This document shows, in pieces, positions 43,963-53,541 of a stretch of 64,000 nucleotides of DNA. Made by a program: the position numbers and the translations under genes. Source of the stretch: Microbacterium sp. LWO13-1.2 (GTDB lineage: Bacteria > Actinomycetota > Actinomycetes > Actinomycetales > Microbacteriaceae); assembly GCF_038397725.1 (NCBI RefSeq), contig NZ_CP151634.1, positions 558,001-622,000 of the forward strand, read 5' to 3'. Every line of letters begins with the position of its first letter. Within the stretch, counting starts at the first letter, position 1. The notes below the pieces were generated by a model that did no database searches, had not been told where the DNA came from, and worked only from the letters and a program-made list of their open reading frames with translations.

Positions 43963-44547
43963 TTACCGAGCGCTGTTATGGATGCTCTGCACCAGCGCAG
44001 CGTCGATGAGCACTTCGGCGGCCGCCCTGGCCTGCGCGGCGACCTGCGGGTCGGCGGAGATCGCCGCGGTGCTCTGCGCCCCTTCGGCGAGGATGGACAG
44101 CTGAGCTGCGAGCGTCGCGGGCGCGCCCGACTCTGCGGCGAGCGAGGCCATGTACTTCTGGAACGACGCCTTGTGTTCGCGCACGATCTGCGCGACCTCG
44201 GGGTTGGTGCCGCCGAGCTCGCCGAACGCGTTGATGAAGGCGCAGCCGCGGAAGCCGTCCGTGCAGAACCATCCCTCGAGGTATCGATAGACCGCGAGCA
44301 GTCGGGTGCGCGGGTCGGTGCCGGCATCCGCCACCGCGGCCGTGAGCGACGTCTCCCACTCGTGGTGCTTGCGTTGCAGGACCGCGGCGACGATGTCGGT
44401 CTTGGCGGGGAACAGCGCATACAGCCGGCGCAGCGACACGCCGGCCGCCGTGCGCAGCTCATCCATCCCGACGGCCGCGTATCCCTTGCGGTAGTAGAGC
44501 TCCTCGGCGGCGGCGAGGATGCGCTCGCGAGCCTCTTCTTCGGTCAT
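43963..44547 (-). CDS. TetR-family regulator of the divergent hydrolase
   Basis: 194-residue TetR repressor, N-terminal HTH (ERILAAAEELYYRKGYAAVGMDELRTAAGVSLRRLYALFPAK by segments) and helical C-terminal domain with FCTDGFRGCAFINAFGELG. ATG 44547 lies six bases after TAAACT (44554-44559 on the reverse strand), so leaderless. It is divergent from an alpha/beta hydrolase with two GAGAACG-type palindromes between, and probably represses both. Confidence 0.9.
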   Translation of the reverse strand: MTEEEARERILAAAEELYYRKGYAAVGMDELRTAAGVSLRRLYALFPAKTDIVAAVLQRKHHEWETSLTAAVADAGTDPRTRLLAVYRYLEGWFCTDGFRGCAFINAFGELGGTNPEVAQIVREHKASFQKYMASLAAESGAPATLAAQLSILAEGAQSTAAISADPQVAAQARAAAEVLIDAALVQSIHNSAR

Positions 44548-44560
44548 ACCAAGAGTTTAC

Positions 44561-45482
<922 letters not shown>

Positions 45483-45550
45483 CGTCTCGCCGCGGCATCC
45501 GCTCCTCCAGATCTGGGGAGCGGATGGCGCGTCATCCGGCGTCCCGAGAT

Positions 45551-45615
45551 CAGGAGGACCGCCCGAGATCAGGAGAATCTTCGCGGGATTCTCCTGATCT
45601 CGGGCGGTCCTCCTG
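45551..45615. terminator. 29-bp-stem hairpin with T-run, bidirectional terminator
   Basis: Left arm 45551-45579 and right arm 45587-45615 are perfectly complementary over 29 bases (ends CAGGAGGACC/GGTCCTCCTG) with a seven-base loop TTCGCGG; TTTT follows at 45616-45619. The left arm overlaps a tandem CCCGAGATCAGGAG repeat (45543 and 45562). It lies between the stops of the hydrolase and the leftward iron permease, so it can serve both. Confidence 0.8.
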
Positions 45616-45662
45616 TTTTCGGCGATGGCGCCGCCGCAGCAATGAGACGGCGGCCGGTGCGC

Positions 45663-47786
45663 CTACGCGTCGCGCGAGCGCCAGAGCAGCCAGACGAAGT
45701 ACGGCGCTCCGAGCAGTGCCACGATGAGCCCGGCAGGCAGCTGGGCCGGCTGGATGACCGTGCGTCCGAGGGTGTCGGCGAGGGCGACGAGCACGGCCCC
45801 GAGCAGCACGGATACCGGGATCACGCGCGCGTGCCGTGAGCCGACCAGCGCGCGGGCGGCATGCGGGGCGACCAGTCCGACGAAGCCGATCACGCCGACA
45901 GCCGCGACGCTGAACGATGCCAGCACGGCGGCAAGGAGCAGCAGGCCGAGCCGGGTGCGCTCCAGGCTGATGCCGACCAGGCGCGGGGTGTCCTCATCGA
46001 GAGACATCACATCGAGCTCTCGCCGGGCCATGAAGACCAGCGGCAGGGCGATGGCGAGCACGACGGCGACCGGCACGACCTGCTCCCAGATCCGCCCGTA
46101 CGTCGTGCCGGAGAGCCAGGTGTAGACCTTCGGGGTGTCCCACGGATTCGCGCGCAGGAGGAAGAAGGTCGTCAATGCGGTCGTGCCGTAGGACACCCCG
46201 ATGCCGATGAGGATGAACCGGTCGGCGTTCAGCCCGCGCCGCCAGGCCAGGCCGTAGACGAGGGCGAACGCGAGGAGCGAACCGACCAGCGCAGCGGCGA
46301 TCATGCCGGCGGTCGAGGCGACGGCGCTGGTCACCACCAGGACCGCGCCGAGACCGGCGCCGCCGGTGACACCGAGGATGCCGGGATCGGCCAGCGGATT
46401 GCGGCTGACGGCCTGGAAGATGCCGCCCGACAGTGCGAGTGCTCCCCCGGCAACGACCGCGGCGATCACCCGCGGCGCGCGCTCGTCGAGCGAGAACGAG
46501 ATCAGCGGCGGAGCCTCGCCGCGCAGCCACAGGGCGATGTCTCCGGTGAGCAGCCAGGTGCTCCCTGCCAGCAGGCCGAGCAGCACAGCCCCGATCACCG
46601 CGGCCACCGTCACGACGAGAACAAGGCGGAACCGCCGCGTGCTGCGGACACCGAAGCGCACTTTCGGCGGCTCGCGCGTCGGTCCGGAGTCGCGCAGTCG
46701 GCGCGCCATCACGACGAGCACGACGGCGCCGAGCAGCGTCGTGGCGACACCGGTGGGCACCGCGATCGCCGCCTCCGCGCCGATGATGGCCCGCAGCAGC
46801 GCGTCGGAGAGGATCACCACGATCGCACCGAGCAATCCGGAGACCGGGATGAGCAGCACGTGACGGTGCAGGATCGGCACGACGCGGGCGAGCAGTCGCG
46901 CGAGTACCGGGGCGCACAGTCCGACGAATCCCATCGGGCCGGCGAGCGTGACCGATACAGCGATCAGCACGACGGCGAGCAGGATGCCGACGACCCGGGT
47001 CGACCGGATCGGAACCCCGAGCGACGACGCCGTGTCATCGCCGAGAGCGAGAACGTCGAAGCGTCGGGAGAGCAGGAGCGCCAGAATCGTGGCCACCACG
47101 ACGACGGGCGCTGCTTGCAGGAACGCATCCAACCCGAGCTGCGACAGACTGCCACTGCCCCAGGCGAACAGCCCCTCGGTCTCCTCGTCGAAGAGCACCA
47201 GCAGCGTCGATGTGCACGCCTGGAAGGCGAGCGCGAGGGCGGAGCCGGCGAGGATGAGGCGGGTCGTCGAAGAGCCTGCGCCCCCGGCGAGGCCCAGGAC
47301 GATACCGGCGGCGATGATACCGCCGGCGAACGCGACGGCACCCGATGCCCACACCGGGATCGCGATGCCGAACGCGGCGACGGCTGTCACGGCCAGGTAG
47401 GAACCAGCGGTGACACCCAGGGTGTCTGGTGAGGCCAGCGCGTTACGCGCGAGGGACTGCAGGATGAGGCCGGCGACGCCGAGCGCGATGCCGACCGCAG
47501 CCCCCGCGGCGAGGCGCGGAAGGCGCGATCCGACGAGGATCGCCCCATCCGTGAACGAGGCGTCGCTGGTTCCCTGCGTGAGGTGCCAGAACCCCACCGC
47601 GGAGAGCGCGACCACGAGAGCGCCGAGAACGACGATCCCCCGGACGACGCTCGATCCGCCGGTCCGGGCGTCTCCAGCCCCGTCCGTGCCGGGCGAGACG
47701 ACCGACGACCCGGACGACGCGTGTGCGACGCCTGACCCGGAGGCCGTCTGTTCATCCGACGCGGACGGGAGCTGGATGCGGGTCAC
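45663..47786 (-). CDS. Fused FecCD-type siderophore permease (FhuB-like double permease)
   Basis: 707-residue membrane protein made of two FecCD halves, each about 330 residues with ten helices: half 1 has LARNALASPDTLGVTAGS and GFVGLCAPVLARLL; half 2 has VSRNPLADPGILGVTGGAG and GFVGLVAPHAARALVG. Such fusions (FhuB) work as a monomeric permease. GTG 47786 overlaps the binding-protein stop. The order ATPase, binding protein, permease lies behind an iron box. Confidence 0.92.
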   Translation of the reverse strand: MTRIQLPSASDEQTASGSGVAHASSGSSVVSPGTDGAGDARTGGSSVVRGIVVLGALVVALSAVGFWHLTQGTSDASFTDGAILVGSRLPRLAAGAAVGIALGVAGLILQSLARNALASPDTLGVTAGSYLAVTAVAAFGIAIPVWASGAVAFAGGIIAAGIVLGLAGGAGSSTTRLILAGSALALAFQACTSTLLVLFDEETEGLFAWGSGSLSQLGLDAFLQAAPVVVVATILALLLSRRFDVLALGDDTASSLGVPIRSTRVVGILLAVVLIAVSVTLAGPMGFVGLCAPVLARLLARVVPILHRHVLLIPVSGLLGAIVVILSDALLRAIIGAEAAIAVPTGVATTLLGAVVLVVMARRLRDSGPTREPPKVRFGVRSTRRFRLVLVVTVAAVIGAVLLGLLAGSTWLLTGDIALWLRGEAPPLISFSLDERAPRVIAAVVAGGALALSGGIFQAVSRNPLADPGILGVTGGAGLGAVLVVTSAVASTAGMIAAALVGSLLAFALVYGLAWRRGLNADRFILIGIGVSYGTTALTTFFLLRANPWDTPKVYTWLSGTTYGRIWEQVVPVAVVLAIALPLVFMARRELDVMSLDEDTPRLVGISLERTRLGLLLLAAVLASFSVAAVGVIGFVGLVAPHAARALVGSRHARVIPVSVLLGAVLVALADTLGRTVIQPAQLPAGLIVALLGAPYFVWLLWRSRDA

Positions 47787-48814
47787 TTCGAGAGGACCTC
47801 AAGGTAGGCGTCGATGATCTGCTCGGTCGAGCGCGGTCCGCCGAACATCCACACACCCGCCGGGAACGCGTGGATGCGCTTGTCCTGCACTGCGGGCAGC
47901 GACTTCCAGACCGCGTTGTCGGCGACGGCATCGATGAAGATGCTGCCGTCGGTCTCCCTGGTGCCTGCGTAGAAGAGGCTCGCGTCACCCGCTGCCGTCA
48001 TGCCTTCGATGTCGGTCTGGCCGAGACCGTACGCTGCATCGACCTCACCAGTCCATGCGTTGGTCAGGCCGAGCGCCTCGCCGACCTCACCGACCAGCGA
48101 GCCCTGACCGTAGGGGCGCAGTCGCACGTTGCTGCCATCGACCCAGCCGTCGAAGAAGACGAACTCGTCGGTGTCGGCAACGCGGTCGGCGACCTTCGCC
48201 TTCGCGGAGGCCAGGTGTGCTTCGAACTCGTCGGTCACGACCGCAGCCCGATCTTCGCGACCGGTCGCCTGGGCGATCAGGTCGAACGTGGTGAGCATCT
48301 GGGCGAGCGGGTCGGCGGTGTCGGCACCGAGGGTCGCGAGTACCGGGATGCCGTATGCCTCGAGCTGAGCGATGATCGCGTCATCGCGCACGAAGGCCTC
48401 GACGATGACGAGGTCGGGATCCGCGGCGACCAGCGCATCGAGGTTCGGCTCCTGCCGGGTGCCGACATCCTTCACATCTGCCGGGAGTTCCTCCGCCTTG
48501 ACCCACGTGTTGTATCCCTCGACGTCTGCGACGGCGACCGGGGTGACGCAGAGCGTGAGAGCGTCCTCGATCTGCTGCCACTCGAGCACCGCGATCCGCT
48601 CGGCGGGCTTGTCGAGCTCGATCTTGCGGTCGAACGCATCGGTGAGCGTCACCGCACCGGTCGAGGTCTCCGTGGAGTCGGCGGAGCAGTCCTCGCTGGA
48701 CGCGGAGACCGGCTTGTCCGTGCCGGCCGAAGTCGGCTGAGTCGTACCGCACGCGGTGAGCGCGAGTAGCAGGGCGCTGCCGAGAGCGAGCGCGGTCAAG
48801 GGAGTCTTCTTCAT
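47783..48814 (-). CDS. Iron-siderophore binding lipoprotein
   Basis: 343-residue periplasmic-type binding protein (FecB/FhuD class). Signal with lipobox LTAC at about residues 19-22, Ser/Thr-rich linker, then VTLTDAFDRKIELDKPAERIAVLEW and VAADPDLVIVEAFVRDD. Coupled to the fused permease (GTGA). Ferric siderophore uptake is inferred from family and iron box; the siderophore cannot be named. Confidence 0.93.
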   Translation of the reverse strand: MKKTPLTALALGSALLLALTACGTTQPTSAGTDKPVSASSEDCSADSTETSTGAVTLTDAFDRKIELDKPAERIAVLEWQQIEDALTLCVTPVAVADVEGYNTWVKAEELPADVKDVGTRQEPNLDALVAADPDLVIVEAFVRDDAIIAQLEAYGIPVLATLGADTADPLAQMLTTFDLIAQATGREDRAAVVTDEFEAHLASAKAKVADRVADTDEFVFFDGWVDGSNVRLRPYGQGSLVGEVGEALGLTNAWTGEVDAAYGLGQTDIEGMTAAGDASLFYAGTRETDGSIFIDAVADNAVWKSLPAVQDKRIHAFPAGVWMFGGPRSTEQIIDAYLEVLSK

Positions 48815-48847
48815 GGTTCCTCTATCGGGGTCGGGGACGAGGGAGAT

Positions 48848-49699
48848 CTATCGGGATGCCGCCACGGCACGGTGCCGCTCGTGGTGACGGCCACGGGGGA
48901 TGACGCGGACGAGGCCGGTCTCGGCATCCACCACGGTGTCGATGCGCAGCCCGTACACGAGGGAGAGGTTCTCGCCGGTCAGTACGTCGGCGGGGAGCCC
49001 GGACGCGTGCACTCGGCCCTGGTGCAGCAGCACGATCTCATCGGCGACCGATGCGGCATGGTCGAGGTCGTGCAGCACAACGCCGAGGGCCGTGCCGTGG
49101 TTGTCAGCGAGGTCGCGCACCAGGTCGAGCGTTTCGATCTGGTAGCGCAGATCGAGGTGGTTGGTCGGCTCGTCCAGAAGCAGCACTCCGGTGTCCTGCG
49201 CCAGCGCCGTGGCGAGCCACACCCGCTGCAGCTCGCCGCCGGAGAGCTGATCGACGGCGCGATGCGCCATTTCGCTCAACCCGGTGAGAGCGAGCGCGTG
49301 CGCGATGGCCGCCCGGTCAGCGTCGGTCGTTCCGGAGAACCGTCCGCGGTGCGGGTGGCGGCCGTACGCGACGACGTCTGCGACCTCGATGCCCGACGGA
49401 TGCGGACGCGACTGCGAGAGCATCGCGACAGTGCGAGCGAACTCCTTCGCGGAGAGCGTCGACACGTCGCGCGCATCTGCTCCTTCTCCGACCTGCACCG
49501 TTCCGCCGCCGATGCGATGCAGGCGGGCGAGGGCACGGAGCGCCGTCGACTTGCCACTGCCGTTCGGACCGATCAGGGCCGTCACGCGCCCCGGCGTGAG
49601 TCGCAGCGACACGTCGTGCACGACACGGGTTCGTCCGTAACTCAGCGCGAGCGCATCGCCACGCAGAGCGGCGGATGCCGGGAGCTCGTTGGTGGTCAC
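48848..49699 (-). CDS. Iron-siderophore ABC transporter ATPase (FhuC/FepC-like)
   Basis: 283-residue ATPase: Walker A GPNGSGKSTALRAL, signature LSGGELQRVWLA, Walker B LLLDEPTNHLDLRYQ. GTG 49699 is the likely start; the iron box and its TAGGCT -10 lie directly before it, giving an almost leaderless transcript. First gene of the operon with the binding protein and fused permease. Confidence 0.94.
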   Translation of the reverse strand: MTTNELPASAALRGDALALSYGRTRVVHDVSLRLTPGRVTALIGPNGSGKSTALRALARLHRIGGGTVQVGEGADARDVSTLSAKEFARTVAMLSQSRPHPSGIEVADVVAYGRHPHRGRFSGTTDADRAAIAHALALTGLSEMAHRAVDQLSGGELQRVWLATALAQDTGVLLLDEPTNHLDLRYQIETLDLVRDLADNHGTALGVVLHDLDHAASVADEIVLLHQGRVHASGLPADVLTGENLSLVYGLRIDTVVDAETGLVRVIPRGRHHERHRAVAASR

Positions 49700-49700
49700 G

Positions 49701-49719
49701 TTAGGAGAGCCTAACCTAT
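49701..49719 (-). promoter_or_regulatory. IdeR/DtxR-type iron box before the first siderophore operon
   Basis: Reverse strand ATAGGTTAGGCTCTCCTAA matches the DtxR/IdeR consensus TTAGGTTAGGCTAACCTAA at most positions. It ends two bases before the ATPase start codon and covers a TAGGCT -10 candidate, so metal-loaded IdeR would occlude the start of transcription. Confidence 0.8.
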
Positions 49720-50792
49720 TACGCTGCCGCCCGTGAAGCCCTGTGCAGCAGGTACTCGCGCTCCGAGGGGCGCGGATCGGGCGGAGCAAGCCAGGAGAGC
49801 GTGCGTACGAGCACCGTCATCCACCCCAGTCCCAGCCCGACGACGATCACCTCCAGCACGGTGAGCGAGTACACCCGCAACGGATCACGGAGCACGACCG
49901 CGACGACGAGCAGCACGCAGACGCCGATGGTGAAGAGGACCAGCATGCGCGGCGGTCCGGGCATGACCGCCGTCGTCAGCGCCGCTGCGGCGAGGAACAA
50001 GACCAGGGTGCTGATCGTCGCGACGTTGTGCGCGATCTCGCCGCGATGCACCGGGAGAACGCCCACGGCGGCGAGCGCGACGCCGGTGGACGACCACAGC
50101 ACGACCACAGCGCCGATCCGGCCGAGCGCGCTGTCGCCCCGCAACCTGTGCAGATCGCGTCCGATGTACGCTCCGACGGTCGCGACCAGAAGACCCGCCA
50201 CCACGAGTGTGCCGTTGAACGCCCAGGAACCCGCGCCGACGCCGAGCTGCGAGAAGTTCAGTTCCCACCACCGCGGGTCGGTGGCCGTGAGCATGGCGAG
50301 AAGAGTGCCGATCACGACGTATCCGAGCAGCAGGGTTGCGAGATCGGAGGTGCGCAACCCCGCCACGGCGTCGAATGCCAGGCGCCCGCCGACTGCGCTC
50401 GCGATGCCGATCACGATCCCGCCCCCGAAGGGCGGCAGCTCGAGCCCTTTCAGCGCGACGCCGAGGATCTCGCTCGCCAGAAGCACGCCGAGAGCCGTGA
50501 CCCCGGCGAACGCGACGGTGAGGGCCGCGGCCGACCCCGCCGAGATGATCCGCTGCCACCGCGGCATCACCGCCTGCTCGACACGTCGACGCAGCAACGT
50601 GCCGAGGATGAAGGTCGCGGCTGCGATGACACCGGCGACCACCGCAGCCGGGATGCCGACAGAGCCGGCGCCGGCGACCGGGCGCGGGTTGCCCCAGAGC
50701 ACGAGAGTGCCCACGCCGATTCCGACGAGGAAGCAGATCGCCGTCGCCCGGATCGCGCGGAACTCCTGCCTCAGCTGTCGGCTCTGGTCCAC
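49719..50792 (-). CDS. DUF998-like membrane protein, paralogue 1
   Basis: 357 residues, about ten helices; paralogous to the protein at 61367-62422. Shared landmark: MLTATDPRWWE-NFSQLG-G-GSWAFNGTLVVAGLLVATVGAYIGRDLHRLRGD by segments. DUF998-like proteins have no assigned function. GTG 50792 aligns with the paralogue's start, and both genes have TTCGATGGA just upstream. Its C-terminus abuts the iron box at 49719. Confidence 0.75.
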   Translation of the reverse strand: MDQSRQLRQEFRAIRATAICFLVGIGVGTLVLWGNPRPVAGAGSVGIPAAVVAGVIAAATFILGTLLRRRVEQAVMPRWQRIISAGSAAALTVAFAGVTALGVLLASEILGVALKGLELPPFGGGIVIGIASAVGGRLAFDAVAGLRTSDLATLLLGYVVIGTLLAMLTATDPRWWELNFSQLGVGAGSWAFNGTLVVAGLLVATVGAYIGRDLHRLRGDSALGRIGAVVVLWSSTGVALAAVGVLPVHRGEIAHNVATISTLVLFLAAAALTTAVMPGPPRMLVLFTIGVCVLLVVAVVLRDPLRVYSLTVLEVIVVGLGLGWMTVLVRTLSWLAPPDPRPSEREYLLHRASRAAA

Positions 50793-50929
50793 GCATCCAT
50801 CGAACCATGAACCGACCACGCCTCTTGGCGCCAGAGACAGGAGCGAGCTCCCACCACCGGTCAGGAAACGGCCTGTCGGCATCCGCGAAGGGGGGAGGCC
50901 CTACCCATGCGAGGGACTTCGGGGCGCCC

Positions 50930-51646
50930 TCAGCCGCCGATCGTGGAGACCAGCACGCCGCCCTCGGCCGGCAACACCCGCCAGACGCTGCCTTTGCCCT
51001 CGACCCGGAGCTCGCCATGGCCCACGATCAGGGCGGTGCGCTCGTCGATGCCGAGCCCGCCCTGGACCAGCCCGGACTCGACCGCGGCGACCAGTCGGGA
51101 AAGCATGCCGCGCTGAGCCACATGTACCTCGATGGCCACGTCGACGAGGCCGATGCCGGTCTCGATCTCCAACTCGTCGCCCGCTTCGTCGGGGTCCTCG
51201 GGTGAGACGACCACGCCACCGATGCGCGAGCCGCTTCCGAGCGAGCCCTCCGCCGCGATCATCGCTCCGGCCGAGACGCCGAGGTAGGGCACACCCTCGG
51301 CAACCAGCCGGCGCAACTCGCCGAACACCGGCTCGAGCCCCGCGCGCACATCCTCGACGACGCCGCCCCCCACCGCGATGCCGTCGACGTCGGCGATCGC
51401 GCCGAGCCCGATCGGCTCGCCGGGTCGCCCCGCGGTGAGGTGCATCTCGATCGCGGTACCCGTTGCGGACTCGACGAGTAGCTCGCCCAGCGCCGCCGCC
51501 TTCTCCTCGGCCTCGGGGTGCAGTGAGATCACGGCGATGCGCGGCCGCGCGTGGCCCGCTCGCAGCGCCGCTTCGGCGACGAACGGCGCGTAGAGCGCGG
51601 CATCCGCAGCCGTTGTCGCGCCGCCCCCGATGAGGTGGACGCTCAT
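50930..51646 (-). CDS. Peptidase S51/cyanophycinase-family protein
   Basis: 238-residue cytosolic Ser hydrolase of the glutamine-amidotransferase-like fold. SVHLIGGG starts the fold, VGGGVVEDV and the nucleophile elbow VPYLGVSAGAMIAAEG identify PepE/cyanophycinase relatives. Substrate could be alpha-aspartyl dipeptides or beta-Asp-Arg products. ATG 51646 overlaps a 41-residue reading frame upstream as ATGA, so translation is coupled. Confidence 0.85.
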   Translation of the reverse strand: MSVHLIGGGATTAADAALYAPFVAEAALRAGHARPRIAVISLHPEAEEKAAALGELLVESATGTAIEMHLTAGRPGEPIGLGAIADVDGIAVGGGVVEDVRAGLEPVFGELRRLVAEGVPYLGVSAGAMIAAEGSLGSGSRIGGVVVSPEDPDEAGDELEIETGIGLVDVAIEVHVAQRGMLSRLVAAVESGLVQGGLGIDERTALIVGHGELRVEGKGSVWRVLPAEGGVLVSTIGG

Positions 51647-51768
51647 GCGACACCGTCCCCCGCTGCGACGGCACGCGATGGTGCCGCCTCACGGAACTGG
51701 TCCCCGGTGAGGATCTCGCGGCGCATTCCGTCGATGCGGGTGTCCGCATCGCTCGCATCGAACGTCAT
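51643..51768 (-). CDS. 41-residue small protein coupled to the S51 peptidase
   Basis: ATG 51768 encodes MTFDASDADTRIDGMRREIL and continues TGDQFREAAPSRAVAAGDGVA. It ends in a TGA overlapping the S51 start. A TAGGCT -10 hexamer on the same strand (51775-51780) lies exactly six bases before the ATG, giving a leaderless mRNA that begins with this ORF. It is acidic N-terminally, soluble and unrecognised. Confidence 0.7.
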   Translation of the reverse strand: MTFDASDADTRIDGMRREILTGDQFREAAPSRAVAAGDGVA

Positions 51769-51800
51769 CCGAAGAGCCTACTGGGCGTCAAGGCGGCCCC

Positions 51801-52751
51801 TCAGCCCCGCATCGCGACGCCGCGGCGCCAGTAGCCCATGAACGCGACCTGTGACCGGTCGATACCGAGATCCTTGACGAGGTGGCGACGCAGCGTTGTC
51901 ACGACTCCGCTCTCTCCGGCGATCCAGAAGTAGCGCTCGGCCGGGCCATCGCCGGAGGCGATCTCCTCACCGAGGCCGGAGTAGTCCGGCGTCTCCCACA
52001 CCAGATCTTCACCTTCGATGTCCTTCACGGTGATCTCGGCGCTGGCATCGGAATCGCCGAGATAGTCGAGCACCGTCGGGATCAGCCGCAGCCCGTGCAG
52101 CGCGTCGCCGCGGGGCAACCAGTGCACCTCGACGCCAGCCGGGGCATCGATCTGCAGGATGTCCTCGGCCAGCGGCACCTCGATGAACGCGATGCCGCGA
52201 AGATCTCGTGGGGCATCCTCCAGGACGCGGGCGATCGCGGGAGCGGCCGTCTCATCGCCGGCGAGCACGACGGACCGCGCGGCGCCGGGGTCGTACTCGA
52301 TGCCGCCTCGGTCCTCGCGTCCGCGCCGCGGGCCGACGATCATCAGCGCGTCGCCCACGGCCGCGGTGCTCGCCCAGCTCGATGCCGGACCGGTGAGCCC
52401 GGGCTGCAGGTGCAGCACGAAATCGACGACCACCTCGGTGCCGGCGTCCGAGACTCGCAGTTCCCGCACGGAATACGTGCGCATCGACCCGCGCTCGTCC
52501 TCCGGCACTGCCAGATACGCGCCCCACCAATCGTCGTCCGTGCGGTCGAGCGGCGGGAGGATGCCGGATGCCGGCGGGAAGATGATCTTGATCCTGACGT
52601 CGAACATCTCCCCCGGCATGCCGAACTCGTGGAGCTCATCGCCGCCGAACGTGATCCGCACGAAGTTCGGCGAGACCCGCTCGACGGCGCGCACCTCGGC
52701 GCGAGCGAGGATGTACGACGGACGCGTGCGCGTGGTTGCCTCAGCGGACAT
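51801..52751 (-). CDS. Siderophore-interacting protein (ferric-siderophore reductase)
   Basis: 316-residue FAD-binding reductase of the SIP/ViuB family. RTYSVRELRV is the FAD-binding motif, VLAGDETAAPAIARVLEDAP the NAD(P)H/acidic patch, AGESGVVTTLRRHL and YWRRGVA the C-terminal family signature. It releases iron from imported siderophore in the cytosol. GGGAGG precedes ATG 52751. It overlaps the upstream ATPase by 11 bases, last of the second iron operon. Confidence 0.94.
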   Translation of the reverse strand: MSAEATTRTRPSYILARAEVRAVERVSPNFVRITFGGDELHEFGMPGEMFDVRIKIIFPPASGILPPLDRTDDDWWGAYLAVPEDERGSMRTYSVRELRVSDAGTEVVVDFVLHLQPGLTGPASSWASTAAVGDALMIVGPRRGREDRGGIEYDPGAARSVVLAGDETAAPAIARVLEDAPRDLRGIAFIEVPLAEDILQIDAPAGVEVHWLPRGDALHGLRLIPTVLDYLGDSDASAEITVKDIEGEDLVWETPDYSGLGEEIASGDGPAERYFWIAGESGVVTTLRRHLVKDLGIDRSQVAFMGYWRRGVAMRG

Positions 52752-53541
52752 GGTGCCTCCCGATTGGTGTGACCAGCGGCTTTCCGGAAACCGGGTCTGT
52801 GGTGATCTGATTCGCCAGGCCGAAGACCTCTTCGACGAGCGCACTGGTGAGGACGTCGTGTGGTGCGCCGACCGCGTGGACCCGGCCGTCCTTCATCGCG
52901 ACGAGCTCGTCCGCGTATCGCGCGGCGAGATTGAGGTCGTGCAGCACCATGACGATCGTGGTGCCGCGCGAGACGCTGAGATCGGTGAGCAGGTCGAGCA
53001 CCTCGACCTGATGCGCGACATCGAGAAAGGTGGTCGGCTCGTCGAGCAGGAGAATATCGGTCTCCTGCGCCAGGGCCATCGCGATCCAGACGCGCTGGCG
53101 CTGTCCGCCGGAGAGCTCGTCGACACTGCGGTCGGCGAGGTCGGCGGTGCCGGTGGCCGCGAGCGCGTCGGCCACGATCTCGTAGTCGTGCATGCTCCAG
53201 CGCGAGAGCACCTTCTGGTGCGGATGCCGCCCCCGGCCGACCAGATCGGCGACGGCGATGCCCTCGGGCGCGATCGGCGATTGCGGTAGGAGACCTAGGA
53301 TCCTGGCGACTTCCTTCGACGGGCGGGCGTGCACGGACTTGCCGTCGAGAATCACGTGACCCGCGCTCGGCGACTGCAGGCGCGCCAGCGATCGCAGCAG
53401 CGTCGACTTGCCGCATCCGTTCGCTCCGACGATCGTGGTGATCTTGCCCGGCGCGATCGCCAGGTCGAGCGCGTCGATGACGGTCCGATCGCCATAGGCG
53501 AGGGTGACCCCCTCGGCGGAGAGTGTGTGCGGCTGCGTCAT
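52741..53541 (-). CDS. Iron-siderophore ABC ATPase (FepC-like)
   Basis: 266-residue ATPase with Walker A GANGCGKSTLLRSL, signature LSGGQRQRVWIAMAL, Walker B ILLLDEPTTFLD and RSWSMHDYEIV-like D-loop environment. Overlaps the permease gene before it by four bases (ATGA). Energises the FepD/FepG-like pair. Confidence 0.95.
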   Translation of the reverse strand: MTQPHTLSAEGVTLAYGDRTVIDALDLAIAPGKITTIVGANGCGKSTLLRSLARLQSPSAGHVILDGKSVHARPSKEVARILGLLPQSPIAPEGIAVADLVGRGRHPHQKVLSRWSMHDYEIVADALAATGTADLADRSVDELSGGQRQRVWIAMALAQETDILLLDEPTTFLDVAHQVEVLDLLTDLSVSRGTTIVMVLHDLNLAARYADELVAMKDGRVHAVGAPHDVLTSALVEEVFGLANQITTDPVSGKPLVTPIGRHHVR

